Positions 1 through 10,400 of a DNA stretch of 50,936 bases are shown here, piece by piece. Source of the DNA: Pelargonium nanum (lineage: Eukaryota; Streptophyta; Magnoliopsida; Geraniales; Geraniaceae); NCBI GenBank assembly GCA_036897485.1, contig JAYMTF010000129.1, positions 1 to 50,936 of the forward strand, given 5' to 3'. Made by a program: the position numbers and the translations under genes. Position 1 is the stretch's first letter. Each line of letters opens with the position of its first letter. The notes under the pieces are model-generated. The model was not told where the DNA came from and did no database searches. It worked only from the letters and a program-made list of their open reading frames with translations.

Positions 1-80
1 AATAAAAGTTTGGGTACCACATTTTGGTTTCGGCAGAAGTTTGGGTACTAATTTTGCCTTTATCCCCATTTTTTTAGTAC

Positions 81-88
81 TATAAATT
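81..88 (+). promoter_or_regulatory. Probable TATA box of the CCT gene
   Basis: A TATAAATT octamer lies about 200 bases before the first ATG of the CCT-motif gene. It is followed by a pyrimidine-rich stretch, as expected around a plant transcription start. Just upstream, the 12-mer AAGTTTGGGTAC occurs twice (from 6 and from 37), 31 bases apart. Position and consensus are the only evidence. Confidence 0.55.
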
Positions 89-284
89 CTCTTTCCTCCT
101 CCTTCCCAATCTCCTAACAATTTCATCATAAAAAACCCAATAAATAAACAAACCAATCTCTCTCAAAATACACTATACCTTCTTATATATTTTATATTTA
201 CTCTGTTTTTGCTCTGTTTCTTGGTGAAGTGACCTTTTGCTCTGTGAAAGCTCTGTGTTTGTGAGAGAGGTTTTGCTGTAGAAA

Positions 285-3200
285 ATGTATGCAGAGACGG
301 GAATTTTGTTCCCATATTTCCAGAGTTTCGCTCAAGAAATTCAGCAGCTTGAAGAGTTCTGCAAATTCCAGAGCGCAAGCCCTTCTGTGGTATTGTTTTT
401 TTTTTTTACTCTTTTTTTCTGTGAATTTTATGTAAAGTTGTTTACTTTAACTTTGTTTAGTTGCTTGATCTGCATTTTTTTGGTTGGTTCTGAGATGGGT
501 TTGAGCAGATTTTTCTGGGAAGTTGAGGGTTTTTGTTTTTGTGGGTGTATTATGTTCAGGTCTCTGTTTTTGCTCTGGATTTTATGTAAAGTTGTTTACT
601 TTAGCTTTATTGAGTTGCTTGATCTGCATTTTTTTGTTGGTTCTGAGGTGGGTTTGAGCTGATTTTTTCTGGGAAGTTGAGGGTTTTTGGTTTTTGTGTG
701 TGTATTGTGTTCTGGTTGCTGTTTTTGTGAATTATGGTCTGTTTGCTTGCTGAGAAAATGGAGTGGAAAATTGTGGGGTTTGAGTGAAACCCAGTTAGGA
801 TTTGTGATTTTTGTTGTTGGTTAGTTTGTGTTCATCTGCAGAAGTTAATTTTGTGTATTTGTTTTGGGTGTTTTGTTATTTGCATGCAGTTTTTCTTTCA
901 CTATCTCCTGTTTGGTTGCTGAGAAAATGGACTAGCAGATGGAGAGAAAATAGTTTTATTCAACTATTTATGTTTTATGCTGTCTAGGGTTTGCATAAAC
1001 ATATTCAATTTATCTTTGTCAACAACCAACAAAATTATAGCAATAATAATCAAAAGAATCAACGCAACGAAGCTTAACTAGAAGCAATTGGCGCATGCTT
1101 TACATGTTGGATCTGTGAAATCAAAGTGGACATAAATGGAAAATTATTAACAATTTCCAGTTTCGTGTCCTTTAAGCTCATTTCCATTAGTTCATTATTG
1201 GGATCTTGCCTTTTCTCCACTTGAAAGATATTAAAGAAAAAAGTTTTTGTTTTTTTCTTGTTTTGATATTTTGGAGTCTAAAGAAGTAAAAAGGTTGGAG
1301 AAAAGTGAAACTAATTCATTGATATTCCTTTGTGCTTAATTATTTCGAGAGAGCTAATTTTAAAGACTTTCTGAGTTTCTTGGATGTTTAATCTTTTGCG
1401 GGTAGTGGATGATTTTCTGAAACTAGAATTGGGTTTTCGGAGTCTTTGGTGCTACAATCCTAAAAGAAACCCCAAGGCTGATTCTCTAGTGTTTTCTTCA
1501 GTTTCTGCGAAGCCATTTGATTAAAGATTGATTAAAGACAACATTAAAGAAAATAGATTACCTCTAGCTTTCAAAATTTGCTACAATGAGGACAAGTGAA
1601 GAGTAGAAAAGTTGTTTGGTTGTTATTTCTTATGTAGTTGATATAAAAAAATATTAACTTGAAATACGCGAACGTGCCAACTTGGGATATCCTTTTAGCG
1701 CATTTCTGTTCCTAATCAGCGCCCAAGGGTGTTTTTATTTCGATCTCAGCTCATCTCAGCTGAACTGTTAATTATATATCACATTTGGCAAAAATTGGTT
1801 GGGCGTTTCTTAGCTTCAGATAGATACAATCCAACATTTTTTTAAAATGAAAAATTGGTGACAGTTTAATTTTTGGGGCAAAGTTTTGAGGAATTGCTCC
1901 GTTTTTTACCATCTGAATCTATTTTGAGTTTATGTAAGTTAGACTTCTGATCGGGATCTATGTTTAGCAGATTATTCCCGACCAATTGGGAATCTTAGTT
2001 CCGGAATACGGTTAATTTCATGTATTTACATAGTATATAAAGATTCAAACTATAGAGATGGGCTAAGAGGCTTGAACTTTTTTTTTATTTTTTATATTTA
2101 CCTTTGCACACGATTTTTCTGGTTTCGATTTTCATAAGTGCAAGTAATTGATCAAAAGGTTGTTTGGGAAGTTTGTGATATACTTCTTTTTAATCCCTTG
2201 TGTCATGCTTATCGGGATCCTCGAATATGCACTAATCTTCACACTATATGCATAACATCTCGGCTTCTCCAAGTTTATGACGTAGTAGTTGATTTTTATA
2301 GAACTTCGATGCTCCTTTTCCTTGGCTTATGCTGAACAATTTGTCACAGACCTCCACAATATCCGAATATGACCTGGGAGGCGAAGGAGATTTGTTCAAG
2401 GCGCCGGAACCAATCATTGAAGAGCCACTCGGGAGCCTTGATCCAATGGCTGCAGCCATTTCAATGATCTCTTGTGGGGACGATGTTATGTCCCCGCAAG
2501 TATTCAAGTCCTCAGATATTGAATCATTTCAGAACGAGCAACTTTTGAGTGAAGTTTTCTACGAGTGCAAGAAGGATCTCTTGGAGAAAGCAGCAAGAGA
2601 GTCACCATTTCCTGAGGTTGTCCTAGACATGAAGTTTCCGGTTGTGTTGACCGATGAGGAAAAGTTGCTTAATGGTTCACAGTTTCAGAAAAGTGTCAGC
2701 TCGGGATGTTTGAGCTCGATGGAGTGGGTGCCTAGCTCTTCGGTAAGGCCGAGTTTTCTGGATTTCCCAGGAATGGATTTTGGATCCGTTTATGGGATGA
2801 GGAGGGCTTACAGCGAAGGAGACATAAAGGTCAGAGTTTCCTACTTTATTTGGTTTCTCGTTAATTTTGAGAGCATTCTATGTATAGTATATATTATATT
2901 GTCGACTAAGTGATGGTTACTGACTAAAGTAGCGTAACGCTACCTAAATGGTATCATATTACATGCTGAGATCAGTTTCTTGATGATTTACATATTCATG
3001 GCTCAGAGAAAGAAAAAACATGAAAATGGATAGTAACTAGGAAACCGAAACCTTAATTGTAACAACCAAATCCAGGTCATCGCTTCGGGATTCTACTTGC
3101 TTGGAACCAGAACTTGACCCATCTGGTCCATGAACTAATTTTACGTCAAAAGAATCTCCCAACTATTGAAAACCGACCAAAATGGTTCCCCGACATTAAC

Positions 3201-4302
3201 TTTTGTTCGATATTAATTTCAATCTTTGTCAGGAAAACTGACCGAGAAACTAATAGAAGTTAACAACGGAGACCATTTCGTTGGATTTTCAAAAGTTGGG
3301 GGCTATTTTGGTATAAATTAGTTCAAAGACCAAACTTGTCAGGTCCTAACTCCTAACAGTCTTTTAGTTTAGCTCCTCCGGAGAGATTACTTCAGCTATA
3401 CTGATTTTAAGCCAAAATTGCCCCCCAATTGTTGAAAACCGACCAAAATGGTCCCCCCTCCCGCGACGTTAACTTCATATCAATTTGAATCTCATCATTT
3501 TTTAATGTCACGTCATCAAAACTAACAAAAGTTTACGTTTGGGACCATTTTCTTTTGAACCATGCGATTTTTGCGACTGATTCATTACCAATCAAGTACC
3601 GAGCATATGTTGGCTTTGTTACAAAGTATAAGGACTGAGAAACGTTTAGATGTTTCTGGACATTTCGACAGGATGGGACAGGGTCATTGATTCTGAGTTT
3701 TTATGGCAGACTCTTGGCACCGGGAATGGTAACGCCAACATCGTCCAGTTGTCTCCACTTGATCGGCCGTTGATTATCAGCAACTGCACTTCCGAAGAGC
3801 GCAAGGAAAAGCTTTCTAGATACCGGAACAAGAAGACGAAGAGGAACTTTGGCCGGAAAATCAAGGTGAACTAGTGAACATTGTCGTATTTGTGTATTTA
3901 TTTCTCGGGTTAACTCTTTTTGTGTACCTCCTGAAGTGTTACAAGTTTATAAAAATGTCATTTTACAGTTTCGTAATTGTGATTTAAGCAATTTCTTGGG
4001 GGTAACCCGCATTTTTTGCCGGTCCGTTGGCATTAAACATCAAATAAGCAAGCCCATGGGCTAGAGTTTATACTTTTGAACCGTTTAGAGACTAAACATC
4101 TGTTGTACAAATATAGAAAGTCGGGTTTTAGACAATATTATAAAAGAATGTCATATCGTCTTCTATACGACATATTAACCCGAAAAACTCATCGTACACT
4201 CTCCTTCAGTATGCTTGCAGGAAGGCTCTCGCGGACAGTCAACCAAGAATCCGTGGAAGGTTTGCAAAGACCGAAGAATCCGATATCCCCAAGAGGCAAT
4301 GA
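285..4302 (+). CDS. CCT-motif family protein (CMF type, no B-box), 4 exons
   Basis: Exons 285-389, 2350-2829, 3710-3865 and 4210-4302, all phase 0, give about 276 residues. The C-terminus is a complete CCT domain: residues around SEERKEKLSRYRNKKTKRNF begin it and the last exon supplies YACRKALADSQPRIRGRFAK. CCT domains bind DNA together with NF-YB/NF-YC subunits and carry a nuclear localisation signal, so a nuclear transcriptional regulator is expected. No B-box or response-regulator domain is visible, which separates it from CONSTANS and PRR proteins. An acidic region (EYDLGGEGDLFKAPEPIIEE) opens exon 2. The first intron is 1.96 kb. The last CCT intron falls after GRKIK. From memory the closest Arabidopsis relatives are At5g53420 and At5g14370. 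The exon 2 acceptor at 2349 is the least certain boundary. Confidence 0.88.
424..731 (+). repeat. Tandem duplication of about 154 bp in CCT intron 1
   Basis: Two adjacent copies (about 424-577 and 578-731) share segments such as GTAAAGTTGTTTACTTTA, GTTGCTTGATCTGCATTTTT and TCTGGGAAGTTGAGGG. They sit at the start of the long T-rich first intron. The rest of that intron, to 2349, holds no gene that I can see. Confidence 0.8.
3125..3332. mobile_element. MITE with long terminal inverted repeats
   Basis: The left end (GGTCCATGAACTAATTTTA, then CCAACTATTGAAAACCGACC) reappears inverted at the right end (from about 3278 to 3332). This gives imperfect inverted repeats of roughly 60 bp around a short core. 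A second, partial copy of the left end with CCGACCAAAATGGTCCCCCC is found at about 3412-3547. Both lie in intron 2 of the CCT gene. No coding capacity is seen. Confidence 0.65.
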
Positions 4303-5220
4303 GTGGCGAGTAATTGAGTAGGACGGGAGCTAGGACTGAGCAACTGGATCAGACAAAGTAATGGAAAAAGGTCGGGATTATGGCAAGAACCCGGGAATGG
4401 ACCTCGGAGGAAGGCGTAAAGGTACTGATCAATAAACGAGACCTCCTCGATTCCTGGAAAGTACGTAGTTGATATCTTGATCTGTGTAATAACCTTGGTA
4501 GTAAACTGAAATAGCCGACTACGGTCTGTATATAGGGTTTGGCGAATAATGGTGAAGCGGAGAAAGGTGTACTTGTTCATATATGTGTTATGAAATGGTA
4601 ATGTTGTTTTATTTAGCTACCTTCAAATCTCATTCCCGTGCGTGTCGTTGAATATTTGAACTCAAACTTTGCAACTATTATGTGTCAATATCGTGCAAAA
4701 GCTCATCACCAGAGCTAGGGTTCTTGAAACGTTGCGTTCTTTGTAACACTAAAGTTGTCATCTTGTGACATCGAAGCCATGTTTTTCCGTAATGGGTTGG
4801 GTTTAAGAACATATACACTATTCTAAATTAGGAGCAACCGAAACGTTGTTTTGTGACCTTGAAGTCGTGCATTTTGTAGGATTTTGTAAAACGTTACAAA
4901 CTGTAAAGTTGTTGTCTTGTAACTTTAAGATCATAAGCTCGAATAAGTAGATACGTACAATCTCTAACAACTATACTAATACCGCAGAAAAATATTGTGA
5001 ATTTTTTACATGGAAACCTATCAACCAACCTCCATTCCTCTTTCAAGCAGCTATAGAAATCAGGAAGCTACAACAAAATCAACCCAACCACAAAGATATT
5101 GGGTTTCGACCCATTTTATTGACCCGACCCATTCCACCAAACCCATCCATCAAATCATCATCTTCTATTCTTCTTCATCTTCATCAACACAATGAAAAAT
5201 AACTAGAGAATAAAGTCTTA
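4303..5220. other. 3' flank of CCT gene, no gene seen
   Basis: This stretch probably contains the 3' UTR of the CCT gene. From about 4726 to 4935 there are loosely repeated phrases (GAAACGTTG, AAAGTTGT, TTGTGAC). No open reading frame here looks coding. Confidence 0.5.
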
Positions 5221-5449
5221 TTTAAGATTTATTATAAAACTTTTCCAAAAACACAACCACAAACTTCATCTTCATCTTCCACAAAATTTGAGAGGTTGGT
5301 GAATCAAACCATAATTATATTCCATAAGTACCCTTGTCACATGAATCTTACATTTTTAACTAATTTCTTTTCCTTCATTTCCCATCTTGTGAATTGGGAT
5401 GACTAGATTTTTCAGATCCACCAACATCCAATTCCATTACCCAAAAAAA

Positions 5450-6560
5450 ATTGTGGGTATCAAAATTGTGTACCAAAACATACCCAAAATACCCTTGTCA
5501 CCAAGATGATGATAAAAAAAACCAAACCCATCATCCTAAATTCACATCTTCAATTTTGGGGTTCTTTAGATCTTCCAGAGACATCAACAACCAAACCCAT
5601 CATCCAAAAAAGAAGAAACTAATATTATGGGTATCAAATTTTTGTACAAAACATGCCCAAAATACCCTTGTCACCAAGATGGATGATTAGAAACATTCTT
5701 CCTCCATCTCCAGAGTCCAAAGTTTCAATTTTTATGGTATCAAAATTTTTGTACAAAACATGCCCAAAATACCCTTATCACCAAGATGACAAAAAAGAAA
5801 AAGACCTTCCTCCATCTCCAAAGTTCCAATTTTTACATGTCTCACAAACAAACCACAACCTTAAAAATCAAACCCATGAGTCCATCCCTCCGGTGGCTGC
5901 GCCGCCTTGTCCGGTCGCCGGTCCGGAGACTAACAACGTTCAAATAATACAAGATTGAAATTGAAGTAATGCAAAATCTGTCATTTTTTCACAAGAACAA
6001 ACTTGAAATCAAACAACTCAAAAAAAGTTATGGGTATCAAAATTTTGACAAAAAAAAAAAAAACACTTCCTCCATCTCCAAAGTTCCAATCACGACCTTA
6101 AAAATCAAACCCATGATCCAGTCAACCCCTAAGAAACGTCCGGTGGCTTTATACTCCATATCTCGCCGGAGCAACGGTTGCGTCACCTACTCCGGTCGCC
6201 GGTCTGGCAACGAACAACTTTAAAACTAATCCAAAAGTGAAATTGAAATGACACAAAATCTATCATCTTTAAATGTACTAAACTGAAATAAAACAACCCA
6301 ATCAAAGAAAATAAATAACAAATTATGGGGATACAAAATTTGTACAAAATATACCAAAAATACCCTTATCATCAAGAAAAAAATTCTTCCTCCATCTCCA
6401 AAGTTCCAATTTTTACAAGTCTCACAAACCATAAAAATAAAACCCATGAACCAATCGATCCATGAGAAACGTCCGGTGGCTATATTTTCCATATTTAACC
6501 AAATCCACGGCTGTGCCGCCTAGTCCGGTCGCCGGTCCGGCAACGAACAACGTTAAAAAT
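5450..6560. repeat. Degenerate tandem repeat array upstream of ATX gene
   Basis: At least three units of roughly 250-330 bp follow each other. Each begins with a phrase like ATGGGTATCAAAATTTTGTA, continues with CAAAATACCCTTRTCACCAAG and CTTCCTCCATCTCCAAAGTT, and ends with GTCCGGTCGCCGGTCCGG and AACAACGTT. The GC-rich unit ends are at about 5909-5940, 6188-6220 and 6519-6555. Two further partial heads lie near 5452 and 5733. The open frames across the array are fragments without recognisable domains. Confidence 0.75.
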
Positions 6561-7297
6561 AATACAAATAAAACATTACTTCACATAATTATCATAACAA
6601 AAACGCAAAATTGAGGCACTTAAAATCCAATTTGAGCTATGTTCCAAAAAAATTGGAAGCAAAAATTGAAGACAAGACCACATTAGTGTGTTCCAAGAAA
6701 CTTGGAACATAGTACTAAAAAATACACAACACAAAACAGAGCCACCATAGCTAGTCTCTGTGTCTCTCTCTGCTGCTCGAACCCAAAAAAAAAAAAACAT
6801 AAACAATTGAAACCAAAACCATAGTTGAAGGAGAAGAATTGTGAATTTGACACTTACGGCGCAAGTTAGTCTCTGTGACACATTACTTACTAGATAACGC
6901 CGACCCAACGCTCTCTTCTCTTTCACTTTCTCTCTCTCCTCTCTCTCTCTCTAAAGTTCTGAAATTTTCCTTTTTTCGCCAAATAAAAATTCTCTGAACG
7001 GTTGAATCAGAGCTTGCAGTTGAGAATCGAAGAGAGATTGTATCTATTTTGTATCGATATTTTGTGTAATTATAGATACTGTGAATCACAGTGAGAGCAA
7101 AGAGAGCGAGCTCGAGCGAACACGAAACAGATCTCTGTTTCGATTCCAAGCTCTGTAAATTCGATTCCTTTCGATCGATTTCTCGCAGCTCTCTCTGTTT
7201 CTGTCTCTGGGTTTGTATCGTTTTTGGGTTTCGAATCTCTGCGACTCCGTCGAAGAGTAATCGCCGGGAATTGCAGTTTTTTTGGGTATTAGGGTTT

Positions 7298-7336
7298 ATG
7301 GGAAGTTGCAGAATTCGGGGTTTGATGCGAAATTAG
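7298..7336 (+). promoter_or_regulatory. Short upstream ORF in the ATX leader
   Basis: An ATG at 7298 opens a 12-codon frame (MGSCRIRGLMRN) that stops at 7336, 64 bases before the main ATG. It lies in the presumed 5' UTR, downstream of a CT-rich tract near 6910-6955. A leader ORF of this kind could reduce translation of the main frame. Whether it is in the mature transcript is not known. Confidence 0.45.
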
Positions 7337-7400
7337 GAGTTGGGTTTGTGTAAATTTTGGGTTTTCAAGTTGTGGGTTGTTTGATTTTTGAAAAATAATA

Positions 7401-10400
7401 ATGATAATCAAGCGCAACTTGAAATCGCAAATGCCGAGCCTGAAACGGTGCAGGCTCGGCGGGTCGGCGACGGAGGAGGAGGACAACAACTCGGCGGCGG
7501 CGAGGAGGAGTAAGAGGAAGAAGAAGCAGAAGATGAATGGGTATTATCCTCTGAATCTGCTCGGAGAAGTCGCTGCCGGGATAATTCCGGTCAGCTTCAA
7601 CGGTATACTCGGCGGCCCCGAAAAGGGTGGTTTCGCTGCGTCGTGGTGCACGGAGGTCTCCACCTCTCCCGGCGAGGTGGAGTCGAATTCGAGGCGCTTG
7701 GATTCAGCTCCCGGGAGGAATCGGCCTCCGGCGGTGGCGGAGGGGGCGAGGCCGCCATTGGTGAGGACGTCCCGAGGGAGAGTTCAGGTACTACCTTCTC
7801 GTTTCAATGATTCGGTCATTGATAATTGGAAGAAAGAGAGCAAGACTAGTAGCTATTTGGATGAAGAAATGGAATGTAAAAAAGAGAAATTTAGTTTTAG
7901 GGCACCAAAATCGTGTAATCAGATTGCGAAAAGAGTGAAGAATAATGAGAAATCTGGTTTCAAGTACGGTAAGTACTTGGCATTATGCGAGGAGGATGAG
8001 CTAGGTGATAGAGGGTACTTGGGGTTTAAGAGTTTTAATGCGAGGAAGTATGCTAATGCTAGTTCCCGGAGCTCACTCACGTCTCTGCACGAGCAATTCG
8101 TTGAAGATGTGAAGGGTGTGGAGATTGAGGAACCGGTTGATGTAACTGGTTTGTGCCGGTCTTCGAAGGAGAATGGTAAGAGACGAGATGGCTTATATGG
8201 GCCAGAGGATTTCTATTCAGGGGATATAGTGTGGGCAAAATCGGGGAAAAAGGAGCCTTTTTGGCCAGCAATCGTAATTGATCCAATGTCGCAAGCGCCT
8301 GAACTGGTTTTGAGAGCTTGCGTAGCTGAGGCTGCTTGTGTGATGTTTTTTGGGCACTCTGGGAATGAAAATCAAAGGGTATGGCTTATGAGTTACTTGT
8401 TTACATAACGCTTGTTGCTTGTGTTGATGTTGTGTTTGGTAGACTGGTAAATTAATCTTGTACTTCGAATGATTGTGAGCAGGATTATGCATGGATAAAA
8501 CAGGGGATGATTTTTCCATTTATAGATAATGTAGAAAGGTACACTGTTGTTGGCTTGGTTTCAATTGTCGGTTTTAATGATCACCTAGAGGTACAATTTT
8601 GCTTGATAATTTTTATTTTCTTTAGATTCCAGGAACAGCCGGAATTGAATGAATGCACTCCCAGTGGTTTTCAAATGGCAATGGAGGAGGCATTTTTGGC
8701 GGAAAATGGATTTACAGAAAAGTTGATAGAGGATATAAACATGGCAGCGGGGAATTCAACTTACCATGGATCAATTCTTCGTGGGGTTCATGAGGCTACT
8801 GGTTCAAGTCAGGATCTGGATTGCTACTCTTCATACCAGGCAAGTTTTTGTACAGTGTTCTTTTATTGTCTCTCTTCAGTTTTGAGTAACTTGTTTGTTG
8901 TTTGGTAACAATAAGCAAGTAAAACTTTAAAAGTGCTTGTGTCAAAAAGTAAAAACAAACAACAAACAGTTATTGCATTATACATTGACTAAAAAAGACA
9001 TGCATAAAAAAATATATTCATTTACGTTTATTTGATAAAGTGGGGGATAAATTTGAAAATAAAATATATTCTCTCTACTTCTCCTTTTAGGGTCTAAAGG
9101 AGTAAGAAATTCTTACTTTTTTGGAAGTTTCCTCTTCATTAAAAAAAGTCACTCAAAAGCAAGCTAAAAACAAATAATAAACTTGCTTGTTTTACCCAAC
9201 ATTGGCTTATGTGTTACCATTCTATTTGATGTGTAAGTTACTAATACTTTTGAGAAGTGTTACCAAACAAGGCCGAAGGACCTTGCTCTACTTTTTACAT
9301 TTGAAGTACTAGGACCTTGCTCGAACAACGTGACCGGAGAGCTTGGCTGATTAATGAGTGTCCGTTTTCCTATTTTTGTGAAAATGAAGGATAAGTTAAT
9401 TAGGAATTGACTTTTCTTCTTATACTCCCATGTGCCTGTGTCATGACCAACTCAAGAGATTTTAACTAATCTCAGGGGTATTGTTGGTATTTGATGCATA
9501 ACAAACTAACCGAAAAGTAAAGTGGACACTCATTTTGGGACGGACTAAGTACACCGAGGTGTGGATTAAGAAAGCACAGCGGTTTTCAACTGAAATAGAT
9601 ATAATTTCTGATCTTAGTCTGTCAATTTTCCTTTTAATCCAAAGAAGGAATATAAATTTGTCCATCTTACCTCCAATCTTCAGTTCTCTCAGCAACAAAT
9701 TTGAAATGATGCGTGGAATATGTTCGTTTAATCTTTAGACTTCATGGAGTGAAGTTTATATTTGTAGGGTCTTTTCCGGAAGATGAAAGGCACATCAAAT
9801 TGTGAAGGCTGTGGATCTAGCCTTCCTCTGAAAATGACAAAAAAAATAAAGGCTTCAACTCCCGGAGACCAGTTTCTATGTAAAACATGTGCTAGGGTGT
9901 GTATCACTTGCCTTAACTACTCTTTGAATTTTCTTTTATGTTAGGCATATAGTTTTTGTAGACTAAGAGGCCTGAATGTCGTGTATTTTATGATTACTTG
10001 TATCTGTGTTGCAGTTAACAAAATTGAAACATTATTGTGGAATATGCAAGAAGATATGGAATCACTCAGACAGCGGAAGTTGGGTGCGCTGTGATGGATG
10101 TAAAGTTTGGGTTCATGCAGAGTGTGACAAGATTTCCAGCAATCATTTTAAGGTCTGATTATCAAATTTATTTTCCATCTTAATGTTCTGATAAATCTGC
10201 ATATAGTAGCGTGCATTGAAATTTGTGGTCCTTAATTAATTTATTTGTACTTTCAAGGATCTAGGAGGGACTGATTATTACTGCCCTTCTTGCAAAGCAA
10301 AGTTTAATTTTGATTTATCAGATTCAGAAAAAGCCCAGCCAAAAGTCAAGTAAGTCTTTGTCTTTGTAAATATGTAAACTGTTCTCTCCACTGTTAACGT

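Noticed and set aside
390..662. Open frame continuing from CCT exon 1 into intron 1
   Set aside because: It is T-rich, reads as hydrophobic low-complexity sequence and falls in the tandem duplication. Splicing to 2350 gives the conserved protein.
5450..6560. CRISPR-like array
   Set aside because: Units are long, diverged and lack regular spacers, and the DNA is plant nuclear.
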